From contig WNNJ02000178.1 of NCBI GenBank assembly GCA_012934845.2, forward strand, positions 1 to 64,000: 64,000 bases of DNA, written 5' to 3'. This document shows, piece by piece, positions 1-10,800 of this stretch. The notes below the pieces were generated by a model. It did not search any database and was not told the DNA's origin. It saw only the letters and a list, made by a program, of their open reading frames with translations. Every line of letters starts with the position of its first letter. The stretch's first letter is position 1. This DNA is from Pomphorhynchus laevis (Eukaryota > Acanthocephala > Palaeacanthocephala > Echinorhynchida > Pomphorhynchidae). A program made the position numbers and the translations under genes.

Positions 1-404
1 TTTATTATTATAATATTAATATTACATAATATTATTTAACTTTATATTATAACTTTTATAATATTGTCGACAAAATTGTTGTCGAATTCCAAAAAATTAA
101 AGTTTGCGTTTTTTTGAAATGTCAATGTTACTATATTATATTGTCAATTAATTGACATATCAATTTATTATAATAAATTAATAATTTATTATACGAACCG
201 CTCTGTTACGAACCACTCTTAAACACAGATATTCCATTTTAGCTAGCTAGAAGGAAATTCTCTCACTGAGGTTATTACCTAAATGTAATTTTGTTTATTA
301 AACTCAATGCGGCATCTATTTGTTAAGGAGTGGCTGATAGCAAAGCGAAATATCTCTGTTTTAAAGTTTTATTTGACCTTATGAGAATTAGTTTCCATTT
401 TTTA

Positions 405-470
405 AAGGTTGGAAGTACGCGCTCAAAAGAGGCGATAAATCTTCGGCATTGGTCAACTAATTTTTGAAGT
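405..470 (+). mobile_element. Fragment of PLE endonuclease region
   Basis: A stretch of about 40 bases here is nearly identical to 1662-1700, where it forms part of a Penelope-type GIY-YIG endonuclease relic. It is therefore a second small scrap of the same older PLE family. Around it are direct repeats of about 55 bp (463-520 and 757-813) and AT-rich filler. No gene is visible in 1-600. Confidence 0.45.
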
Positions 471-613
471 TATTTGAGACGAAAAGATATCTTATTAATT
501 GATATCGAATAACATAAAGATATCTTATTACTTGAGGAGGAATTTGCCTTATTAAATATTATTTATTACATAAATAATATAAATACAAATAATATATATT
601 ATATCTATATCTT

Positions 614-695
614 TTATAAGGATCGTGATCTCTGTAGTAGTTTGGTTCGTGAACTGCCTCCACGACCCGACACCCGAACCAGTGGTTGACAGAAA
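614..695 (+). mobile_element. 3' end of Rex1/CR1-like LINE
   Basis: These roughly 80 bases match the 3' ends of the two other Rex1-like copies, at 42870-42950 (+) and 24020-24100 (-). They share the block CTGCCTCCACGACC and a following CAGTGGTT. This is a severely 5'-truncated insertion, the usual outcome of LINE retrotransposition. No coding sequence is left. Confidence 0.65.
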
Positions 696-810
696 AAAAA
701 ATTTAAATTTTTTTTTCTTGTCAAGAAATTGTTGCTGTTGAATTTTCGATATCGAATTTTTGAAGTTATTTGAGATAAAAAGATATTTTTTTTAATTGAT
801 ATTGAATATT

Positions 811-863
811 CGATAGCCAACTGCTATCATCACCAGGTTAAAATTATTGATAGTTGGCTATCG
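811..863. repeat. Short inverted repeat
   Basis: CGATAGCCAACT (811-822) is repeated exactly as its reverse complement at 852-863, with about 29 bases between. The match extends imperfectly outward through AT-rich sequence. It could be a decayed foldback element; its function is unknown. Confidence 0.6.
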
Positions 864-899
864 AAAATTCGATATTTAAATAAAATTTTGTATTTCACT

Positions 900-1200
900 C
901 TCTCCTATTAGTAAATAATATAAATATTATTTATATAATATTATATTATATAAATATTATAATATATTATAATATTATAATATTATATTATATTATAATA
1001 TATTATATTATAATATTTATATTTCACTCTCTTATATTAGTAAATAATATAAATATATCTTATTACTTGAAGAGGAATATGCCTTTTTTGTATTAAATAT
1101 ATATAATATATTAATATTTATATATTATATTTAATATATAATGTAAATATAAATAATATATTATATCTATATCTTTTATAGTATATCTTTTACTTGAAGA
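900..1200. repeat. AT-only low-complexity tract
   Basis: This is a run of TAATAT-type simple sequence with short direct repeats around a TTACTTGA-containing block that also occurs near 530. There is no coding potential. Confidence 0.6.
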
Positions 1201-1384
1201 CGAATATATTTAAGGAGCTATTCAAGCTTCTTAAATAATCAAACTTCTCAATAATCAAAAATAACAAAATAGTCTGTAAATTTATATATTTGTTTTTCAA
1301 ATGAACTGTTATATTTTATTTAAATTGATCATATTAAATAAATATATATATTGAATATATATGGATTTTTAACAGAAAGCACGT

Positions 1385-1905
1385 TTGCGAGTTTTATACA
1401 AAGGTGTGTTATTTGGTAAATATTATTTGTGTTATTCTGGTAAAGGATACAATCATACATTTAATGATTATTCATTAAATCTCAGCAATTTTAAGAGAAA
1501 TTTTAAGAGAAACCCACTCTTAGTCGATTGTTCGAGAAAAAACCCAAACGTGAGCCTTATAAAATTGTACATTTGATACCTTATTCTCAATGTTCTAGCA
1601 AATTTGTAGGTCAAATCAAAAAGGATTAAAACCAAGAGTATCTCAACACATATACACACTCAAAAGAGGCGATAAATCGTCAGCATTGGTCAACCACTGT
1701 CTTACGCATAATCCTCGTTTGACATCGTTCGAAATAGAAAGTGATTGAAAACAAAGGCTCATAAAAGAATCGATTTATATTAAAAGCAATGAGAAAATAA
1801 TGGAAGGCGACAAAGATAACTGCAGCTTACGGATACCGATATAAATTTAAAGTTGAAGAATCACGCAATTATTCTAGAAATGCATGTGTATATAATACTA
1901 ATGAT
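1385..1905 (+). mobile_element. Relic of canonical PLE, GIY-YIG endonuclease end
   Basis: Conceptual reading across frames from about 1565 gives a decayed GIY-YIG nuclease: a short CSSKFVGQ core, an EYLNTYTHSKEA-like stretch, then a trailing helix ending near KATKITAAYGY. This layout is typical of the C-terminal endonuclease of Penelope/Neptune-type PLEs, which nicks target DNA for priming. The reading needs several frame changes, so the copy is dead. The upstream part (1385-1560) reads openly but has no recognisable domain. It lies upstream of the TFAM-like exons and has no link to them. Confidence 0.6.
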
Positions 1906-2202
1906 TGATTCGCTACATGGAGAGATGTACTAACTCCTAAAGATGGATATTGCTTATCCAAAAGCTAGAGAACATTATATTTATTATTATATTTTTCTTG
2001 ATGTATAAAAATAAAATTAAATTACATTTTTAAAGTTTAGAAATATATATTTTCTGAACATTTAGAAAAATATCGAAATGACATGTTTTCTTAATGCTTG
2101 TGCCCATAAAATTTCAAAACAATTTTTGTAAAATTTTTAATTTCTACAGCTTCATGTTTCCTCAAAAAGTTATTTTATATAACGGTTTTGTTTTTATTTT
2201 AG

Positions 2203-2799
2203 CAATTTTCTCAACGATGCGCAGGTGTTTGGAAACAGTTATCTGATCATGAGAAAAAGGTAGTATGCTTTATATTTTGAACTTTTAATTATAATTACAT
2301 CGTTAATATAATATTTATCACTTTATAAATAATAAACGGGCTTTATCTAAGTTCAACTAAGATTATAAAGTTCGACTGTATTTAAATATTTAGTATTTTA
2401 AAATAATATCTTTTAATATTTGTATTTTAACACACTTTAATATTATATTTTTTTATATTATTATAATATTTTATAGTTTTAAAAAAAATATATCTTTATT
2501 GCAAGAAGTTCAGTTTTTGCTAAATTGTTTCATTATATAACATTTATATTGTTATATTTATATAGTTATATTGTTTTAATTGTTTCTAATGTTAAGTTTA
2601 GGCTTTTATTGATCTCGCATTGCACGACAAGATTCGCTATTTGCAGGAAATTGAAAGCTGGGAAATGAAAATGATGAAATCTGGTCATTTCGACGTTCTT
2701 CGTAGACGCAGTAGAGAAATCGCCATGAATTCAATGAAGTCGACAAATCAAACAGTACACGATGGACAAAAAGCGCACAAACGGAGTAAATCGGTCTAG
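2203..2799 (+). CDS. TFAM: TFAM-like mitochondrial HMG-box protein, last two exons
   Basis: Two exons (2203-2259 and 2602-2799) are joined by a 342-nt GT-AG intron in phase 0 and end at a TAG stop. The first reads QFSQRCAGVWKQLSDHEKK and the second begins AFIDLALHDKIRYLQEIESW. This is the second half of an HMG box, closest in my memory to box B of TFAM (GVWKQLSD, then DKIRY..E..SWE.KM...G..D..RR). TFAM packages mitochondrial DNA and bends promoter DNA for transcription. A basic tail follows the box, as in TFAM, where the tail contacts the transcription machinery. The first box and the start of the second were not found upstream, so 5' exons probably lie outside the window. Another HMG-box family is possible but less likely. 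Confidence 0.7.
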
Positions 2800-3640
2800 T
2801 TTATTTAAGTATCGGTTAATGTTTGTATAATTAGATTAAATGACCAATGGTTATGTCTGTTATTAAGAAAAAGCATCCGAAATTGAAAAAAGTTTTTGTC
2901 AATTTTTTTTAAATCTATAACTTATTAAATGTCAAGATTATCGAGTATTTATTACATAGTAGAGTATACAATATATAATTGTTTTAACAATAAATTTTAT
3001 TTAATGACAAAACAACGAAAATATCGTTCGTAAAAATATTTTACATAATTATTTAGTCTATAAGACACGGTTAATCCGAAGTATTAGTAAGCCCTAAGCG
3101 GCCAGGTTTTTCATACAGTGTCTGTGTGTAGCATTTCAACTAGTAATTTCAACGAGCATGCTCTAGGCAGCACACGACAATCACCTGCCTGTTTTTAATG
3201 TTGTATTTCAATTTTTAATTTCTTAATAAATTAATAAATTTTATTAATATTTATTATTTTTATAGTATTAAAATAATTTATTTCCTTCTCAAAATATTAG
3301 AAGTAATCGATGTGACGATGTCGTTTTGGATTAATTTTTTGTTTTAGATGCAAATGTGAAACATTTTTTACTGTTTGCTCACTTCTCTGTCATGAATATA
3401 ACAAATTCATGATTTGATATTTTTAATGAGACAGCATATACTGAGATTGTGAATATCCGCGATAGAAGATATGAGAAATATTAGAAGTCTTATAAGACTT
3501 CTATAGAAGTCTTATATAGAAGGTATAAGACTTGTCGAATAAAGTTTGGTCCGATATAAATAAACTTAGATTTAATATAAATTAATCTTAGAAGATACAG
3601 TTTTTTTGGTTAAAAAGCAGATATGTCAATGAACAATTGA
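2800..3640. other. Intergenic, no gene seen
   Basis: This is AT-rich intergenic DNA. A possible AATAAA poly(A) signal for the TFAM-like gene occurs near 2990. Around 3480-3540 an AGAAGTCTTATA motif is repeated several times in direct and inverted orientation. No ORF of interest was seen. Confidence 0.5.
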
Positions 3641-3719
3641 AAACAAGTAAAAGAGTTAACAAGTACAAAAGACCATTAAATGAAATGATTAATCATTCAT
3701 TGTCATTTGTGAAACATAT

Positions 3720-4515
3720 TAGAAACCTGATAGCATAGCAGTTCTACTATTAATTTATATCGTAAAGATATCATATTTAAATGACATATTTAAACCTAAT
3801 AGCATAGCAGTTCTACTTTTAATTTATATCGTAAAGATGACATATTTAAATTTACAAGAAACATATTTTTGCATGAGCATTCATGCATACCATATAATAT
3901 AAAATATAATACATTAAATAATGAAATTTTAAGAATTGCAACAATATGTAATGATATTGGCTTTCTTCAAAATCATTTAAATAATTTAATAGATACATAT
4001 TTTAAACTAGGTTACTATAAAAATAACATCAAGCAGAAAATAGTAAAATATATAAATCAACACAATAATATAAAGAATAAATTTAAACTCTTAAGTGGCA
4101 AATTTGGCAAATTTTTATGGATGGATAATAAATAATATACTTTGTATTAGAATAAGATACTAGATAGTTATTTCAGAGGAAATACATCATTAGCATGTAT
4201 TTGGCCCCGCTGCTATGTTGGGTAGAGGAGTTAGGGCCGAAACCTGATAGCATAGCAGTTCCTCCTGATGACCTCTAATTCTTATTCTGATACAACGTCT
4301 GTTATTTATTAGTCAATTCATAGAAATAAAGTTTGTTTTAAATTTCATTTTTTTATTTTAACTTTATATAAATTAAATAAAATCTTATAACAATTATTAA
4401 TTTTTTTATTTAATTATTTAATTTTGATTTAAAAATTATAATTATATAATTATATAATTATAATTATATTTTTATAATTATATTAAATACGTAGACTCAG
4501 TTAGCTGATTTGATT
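3720..4515 (+). mobile_element. Naiad-type PLE, 3' part with structured tail
   Basis: The reading frame at 3869-4135 encodes the C-terminal end of the PLE reverse transcriptase (motifs HSCIPYNIKYNTLNNEILRI and IKQKIVKYINQHNNIKNKFK), the same as at 48900-49130. Upstream, a block of about 70 bp ending in AAAGAT is present twice (3730 and 3790), a small tandem duplication. Downstream is the family's tail: a hairpin at 4180-4202, a putative pseudoknot at 4203-4258, an AT-rich stretch and the shared terminus ACGTAGACTCAGTTAGCTGA near 4488-4510. The copy is 5'-truncated. It lies just upstream of SDR39U1. Confidence 0.8.
4180..4264 (+). ncRNA. Conserved PLE tail RNA fold (hairpin plus pseudoknot)
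   Basis: Bases 4180-4187 (AAATACAT) pair perfectly with 4195-4202 (ATGTATTT). Next, GGCCC (4203-4207) can pair with GGGCC (4234-4238), and CTGCTATG (4210-4217) with CATAGCAG (4251-4258). These two stems cross, forming a pseudoknot. A third pairing, GAGGA (4225-4229) with TCCTC (4260-4264), is possible. Copies at 6.8, 49.2, 49.98, 56.7, 59.9 and 60.7 kb keep most of this. In the 59.9 kb copy the hairpin becomes AAATACGT with GCGTATTT, so one A-T pair changes to G-C, which is a covariation. The role is unproven; priming or recognition by the element's RT is the natural guess. Confidence 0.5.
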
Positions 4516-4883
4516 ATCTAATCTATGCAAGAGCATTTTTTAACAAATTGTTCTTTTAAATTCTTCTTTTAATTCTACAAAAAGAATGTTATTTTGCACA
4601 ATGATATTGACATTGTCTGATGCACGCAACTTTTTATAATTAGATCAGTTAACTGATTCCATGTATTTTGTATATAAATTTAAAATACTTAAATATCATT
4701 ATTGATATAATAATTTAATATTTATTAAATATATATTTGGATCACGTATGTTACGTAAACCCAAGTTTGAACAAACTCACATTTTCTGAATCAGGATAAT
4801 TAATTAGTTTTAATAACAAATCATTAATGAGTTAAATGTTGTAGATATTCAAAAGACGAAACGAGTGTTTATTTTTCTCAGAT

Positions 4884-7585
4884 ATGAGTGTTGTCGTAGG
4901 TACTTCTAATAATTGTGTTTGTTAATTATAAATACTTTTCTCTAAGGCGGTGGACGAGGCTTCATAGGTAAACACTTGGTTAGCTCTTTGCGTAACAAAT
5001 TTAAAGTTCACATTATATCAAGACAACCGAAACAACTAAATGAAATAAGCTGGGTACCTTTTTAGTTTGACATTTAAAGATATAAAATGTTGTTGTTTTT
5101 CAGGACTCTATAAAGTATGATGGATTGCCTTCTGACTGTTTCGCAGTGGTAGCTCTCCAAGGAACAACTCTCCTAAAGCCGTTTCGTAAATTTAACCAAC
5201 AAGTACGAGAGGAAATCTATTCTAGTCGCATTGATACAATGCGGACATTGACAAGCGCTATAAGCAAGATGTCAAATCCATCACAGGTTTCAGTTTTAGT
5301 GAGCATGTCCGGTGTTGGCTTCTATCCACCAAGTGTGTCTATGGACTACACAGAAAGTTGGACTGATAAGGACAACAACGAATCGAACAAAGACTTTATA
5401 AGAACGCTATCAATAGACTGGGAAGAGACCAGTAAACCACCAAATACTACTCGCCATGTAATCTTACGTTTGGGTAGGTTGTAGGTTTGCCGTCGTTTAA
5501 TTGTCGATTTGCTTATTGGGTCCAACATAAATTCTATCGATAAAATAATAAAATAAATATAAATATAAAATTCGTAAAAGTAATTTATAACAATTTTGCC
5601 AAGTGTGCTGTTTTCAAAGAATTTTTTAAATAGGAGAGTTAATTTTTTAAATACGGGCCATCTGACTTACATAAATTTATTAATTTAAAATACCACTCGA
5701 CAGAAGCTGTAGAAAATTATTCGTACAATTTTCTACTCCACTTTGACTGTAACCTCGAAAAGGTAAAAATATTTTGCCTAGCATTTTCAATTGCTTTTCT
5801 AGAAGTAAAAACGATAACCATATGAAATGTAGCAGTATCATTTCAATAATATTTACATGTAAAGTGAATTTAGGAATCGTCAAAAAATAGTAATGAAACA
5901 TTTAATTTTTGTAATAAAACATATACTCAAAACTTTAGGAATCGTTTGTTGTAATCTTTATTATTTTAATCTAATTAGTACTTGTTGATCAATCAATTTT
6001 ATTAGAACCAAATAATTCTAATCATTTTGATTTTCTTATATGAGTAATAACCAAATGTTTATTATTAGATATTTTATCTATTTTTAAATTTTTATTAATA
6101 TTTCCTTATTAATTACTCTATAAGTAATTAATAAGTCATTATTAATTATAGATAATGACATTAATATTAAATGTATTAATGTATATTTTATTAATATTAA
6201 ATGTATTAATTATTTACAATTCTTTGTTATGGCATATTATGAAAAAATCATTGAACAATATTTACCTTAAAACAAATTATTCGTTGAAGTTAATGCTATA
6301 AAGCTTAATTATTTGCTAAACGTTACACAATTCTGATTAATTATAAGCGTAAATTGTATTTTCTTTTAATAATATTTCTCAACTTAAAATGAATTTTAAA
6401 TGAAAATGTAAAATAAGTTTTATTAAAATTTTATTAAAGATTTATTTTAATTTTATTTTTTAATATTTTTTTATTATTATTTTTGTCATCACATCATTTA
6501 CATTGCTTGATCAAATCAAATCAACTGACAGAGTCTACGTATTTAATATAATAATGCTAAAAAACAAAACATAATAATGCTAAATCAAAAAGTAATAATT
6601 AAATAATAAAATTGATAATTGTTTATAGATTTTATTTAATTAAAATCAAGTTAAAAAAACTGAAATTTAAAATAAACGTCATTTTTATGAATTGACTAAT
6701 AAAAGACGTTGTATCAGAATAAGAATTAGAGGTCATCAGGAGGAACTGCTATGCTATCAGGTTTCGATCCCTAACTCCTCTACCCAACATAGCAGCGGGG
6801 CCAAATACATGCTAATGATGTATTTCCTCTGAAATAACTATCTAGTATCTTATTCCTAATACAAAGTATATTATTTATTATCCATCCATAAATAAATAAA
6901 TAATTGTTTTTAGATTTTCTATAATTTAAATCAAGTTAAAATAAAAAATTGAAATTTAAAATAAACGTCATTTTTATGAATTGACTAATAAATAACAGAC
7001 GTTGTATCAGAATAAGAATTAGAGGTCGTCATGAGGAACTGCTATGCTATCAGGTTTTTTTGTACAATTTTTTACATAAAAAATTAATATATTAACTGAT
7101 TATCTTAAAACTCTTAATTCAGTTAAGACGTTAATTCTTGAATGATTGTTTTATCAGGACTAGTATTAGGAAAAGATGGTGGTCTAATTAAAAGTTTGTA
7201 TCCCTCGTTTTGGTTTGGTTTTGGAAGTACGTTTTCTGATGGATCACAGTGGTTTCCTTGGATTCACGTGGACGATGTTGCATCGTTGATAGTAGAAGCA
7301 ATTATTTCGTCATCAATGAAAGGAATTTATAATCTTGTTGCACCATCTGATCCGATTACCAATGCTGAATTTGCTAAAGAGTTTGCCAGATCATTTAGTC
7401 CAAGTCGACCAATGATTCTTTCGACACCGAAATTCGCTCTAAATTTGATGTTCGGAGCCGAACTTACGAATTCTGTCATTTGCAGTGGTCTTCGTGTTCG
7501 TTCTGAACGAATTACTGCTGATCTTCCTGATTTTAGATTTAAATACTCGACAATACAGGAAGCGTGTTCTAGCTTTCATAGTTAA
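4884..7585 (+). CDS. SDR39U1: SDR39U1, epimerase-family short-chain dehydrogenase
   Basis: Four exons (4884-4899, 4947-5053, 5104-5473, 7158-7585) give a continuous 306-residue protein with GT-AG introns of 47, 50 and 1684 nt. The start follows from MSVVVG joining to GGRGFIG across the first intron, giving the N-terminal GxxGxxG dinucleotide-binding turn of atypical SDRs. Later landmarks match SDR39U1/YfcH: LQGTTLLKPFRKFNQQ, the VSMSGVGFYPPS segment, LGLVLGKDGG, FPWIHVDDVA and YNLVAPSDPITNAEFA. Length agrees with the human protein (about 293-319). The enzyme is a predicted NADP-dependent reductase/epimerase whose substrate is not established. Intron 3 holds two inverted PLE tails. The gene is convergent with DDAH, about 295 bp away. 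It looks intact. Confidence 0.93.
5530..6510. other. SDR39U1 intron 3, AT-rich filler
   Basis: This is AT-rich intron sequence without credible ORFs. It includes short TAATTA/TTAATA repeats near 6100-6200. The open stretch on the minus strand at 5680-5901 has no recognisable domain, and I treat it as chance. Confidence 0.5.
6513..7055 (-). mobile_element. Two nested PLE tails inside SDR39U1 intron 3
   Basis: Read on the minus strand, this has the family terminus (reverse complement near 6515-6540), the AT tract, the conserved CTGATAGCATAGCAGTTCC block and the pseudoknot region (6755-6830). At about 6890 it breaks into AAATAAATAAAT, then a second partial tail follows with the same AACGTCTGTTATTTATTAG motif and ends near 7055. 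No RT or endonuclease coding sequence is present, so these are tail-only copies. The insertion is antisense to the host gene and lies wholly within the intron, 103 bp before the last exon. Confidence 0.75.
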
Positions 7586-7880
7586 AATAAATGTTTACTG
7601 TGTAGATTAGAAGAATTAGAAGTACAAGATTTTGTCATTATATTTTGTTTTGTCATTATCTGACCGATTAGCGTTATTTGTTAGATATTATGAATCTTTT
7701 ATAGCGTTGTTGAATGTGCTCGCAAACTAAATAAATTCGTTGTTATTTAAATAAATCAATCGTTTTACACGAAATATTGCGAAGATAATAATCAAAAATA
7801 ATATTTTGTTAAAAATAAATTAAAAATTTTAATGCTTAGGATATTTTTAAATAGTTTTCATTGCTAGTTGTTTTCCTTTT

Positions 7881-10800
7881 TTAAAAATACAGACTCATTG
7901 TCTGTATTTTATTCAATTCCATATCTTTTTCCTCGTGAGTTGAATCAACTCGGTTGTAAAGTATCGGTTTTGGAAAAAGATTGAATATCAATACTCTTGC
8001 TTGTACGCCTCTGTGAATTTTATAGAATTCGTTAAAGATTGGCTCACCGATTACATCGACCACATTTGCATCAAATTGCTAAATAAAGAATTGTATTTAT
8101 TAAATATTGAATATTAAATATTAAATATTTATTCAATATTGTTGAAAGTACTTACATTTGAACAAACCTTGCAAGTAGTTGGGGATATGTAAAATAGTCT
8201 ACCATTTACGGATATGCAACCAACGTGACTGTCGTGGCGCACAGTAAACGTTTGATACTGCTTTCCAAAATCAGATAATTCCAATATTTGCTATAATACA
8301 AAATAAAATCGTTCAACTTTCTTATTTAGATGTTTAAAACAAAATTTTGAAGAATACATTTTAATGTGACTTTTATCAAGGAGGTTTAGGAAAATGTAAA
8401 ATACAAGAACATTACCAGATCAACTTTAAGAAACAATTTTTATTTTCATTGTTATATAATATACAGCATAATAGTCAAACTATATTTCATAAACATATGA
8501 GATTAATAGGACATGATATTAAAAACTGTAAATTATTTATTTTAGAACATATTATCGAAGAAAACATTTCAATATTAAATCAAAAACTATTAGAAAAAGA
8601 AGATTTTTGGATTAAAACGCTTAATTCCATGTACCCATTAGGATTGAATGACGTGGTACAAGGAATTGGCAGAAGTAGTATAATACATAATAAACAACTA
8701 TATTATAATAATCCGGTATAACGCAAACCAAGAAGTCATGGTGATAAAAGGAATAGGAAAAATAGAGTTAAAAATATTAAAAAAGATATGTATATAAATG
8801 AACAATTAGAAATATTAAAACAACTTTTAAGCGATAATAAACTAACAGATCATTATCTTTTTTCCCCTACTTATAGGAAAAACATATCAAATGTTAAAAA
8901 CTGTTTAGGCAACACATATATAATATGCAGCATAATAGTCAAAATATATCTCATAAACATATGAGATTTATTGGACATGATATTAAAAACTGTAAATTAT
9001 TTATTTTAGAACATATTATCGAAGAAAAACTGGTGGCCTAGCTAGAGATATTCAGCGATTTCTCCAGGTTGCGAATTTAGGAATGGGCCATAGATATGTG
9101 AGTTAGCTGCGACATAAACCATCATGTGGTCTAATAAGCAGCCGAGGGCAGCAGCGGGTGTATTACGATAGTGGTGGAACACTGAATAGCAACTGGTGTT
9201 TCTATTAATTGCCATCTACCGAAATCCGTGCTAATACACTGACATAGCGAGTATGTTCCGCTATCAAAAAGTATATGTGCTCCCTTGGGTGTGGCGAACC
9301 CTCGCGGTATCCCAGCCTCTACACAATACGTGAAAATGAAAAATGAAAGTACAAGTAAAAGCGTCTACAAAAATTGATCAATGCTCAAATACTAATTCAA
9401 AGGATCAGCAGACTTGTTTTCCCGGATTCCAAAGCCGGGGCCTGTGTCACATCCGCATTGCTACCATCAATGCTAGGACTCTTTTCCAACCTGGCTAATC
9501 AAGTATGCTAGCACGTACCTTGGATATACATAAAGTCGATATTTGTTGCATCTCTGAATTCTGATTACCTGATACTAATAAATCATGCATCAATGTTCCA
9601 AATGAAAATTACAGACACACAATGTACCACTGTGGCCTTACTAAAACTCTGGTCGAAACGATGTGACAATTGTAATCGTACTAGTTTAGCTGACTATCTA
9701 ATTGTTTGGCAGCTAATATCTAATAGGCTGGCCTTAGTTTGTCTAAAGAGAAATAATGTGAACTGGACCATATTTTGTGTATGCTCTCACGAACTTCATC
9801 TGTCAATCACTAGTGAATGCTTTCTACAAAGATCTTGACTTTGCTTTAGGCAACGTGCCTTCCTAAGATATCTTTATAGTTGTAGGTGACTTCAATGTGC
9901 AACTCCAGTACTCAAAGTTGACAGTCCCTTTTGTGGGTTGGCAAGCAATTGGAAAACATATATGCCCAAATGGCGAAAAATTAATGAACACACTTTTTAC
10001 CCATTATCTCATTGCATCAAATACATGCTTTTGACATAAAAAAATCGTAATCTTGAAACATGGAAGTTTCCAAATGAACAGGGGCGTATTCAAATCGATT
10101 ACATTCTCGTTCGAAGAAGATGTCGTAATCTGATAGCTGATTGTAGATCATATTGGAGAACAGATGTAATAACTGGCCATGCTCTTTTATTAATGAAATT
10201 ACAACGATTAAAGTTTCACTTAACCCAACGACTTAGAGCTGACTTCGTAGCTGACTCGTTTAATAAATGACAAAATTACCAGAGTTAACTTTGAGAACAA
10301 TCTAAGCCAAATGCTAGATAAATCGCACAAACCTTTGAGCGTCAATGATAGATGGACAACTGCGAGAGGCGATATGCTCTACAGCCTCTAAACTTCTTTC
10401 TCAAAAGCAAAATAGCAAAAAGCCATTGATTAGTAATACAACTCTGGATATATCAGACATACGGAAAGCTACAATAGGGTTTTCATCGAAAAAAGTTCTG
10501 AAATTACGAAACTTCTTAGATTAAGCGTTCGTAATGATAAGAAAAGATTCTGGAAAGATCTCGCGACATAATTGGATGATAGTAGATGAAAGTATCTTTA
10601 TTATCTTTAAATAAAAGATAATAAAAGATAAAAGTACGAACAACGAAACTATTATTTGCATAAAATAATAAATAATAGCTACGGTTTTACCAATTTGATT
10701 TTATTCAATGACTTTATATCATAAATTTGGTTTATAAATTTTAATAAATAAATTTATAAATTACTTTAAATGTTTTTTATTCATATATAAATTTTATATG

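Noticed and set aside
4203-4258. HDV-like ribozyme in the PLE tail
   Set aside because: The order of the two crossing stems fits, but no P3 stem, no P4 and no clear catalytic C before the last strand were found, so it is not claimed as a ribozyme.
4234-4276. Hammerhead ribozyme in the PLE tail (GAAAC followed by CTGATGA)
   Set aside because: Again GAAA precedes CTGATGA with only about 21 nt between, too short for helices I and III. The crossing stems explain the conservation better.
7142-7157. Start codon at 7142 for a separate SDR-like gene
   Set aside because: The sequence at 7142-7157 is the intron end (acceptor AG at 7156-7157). Joining from 7158 to the exon ending at 5473 restores the SDR39U1 frame exactly.
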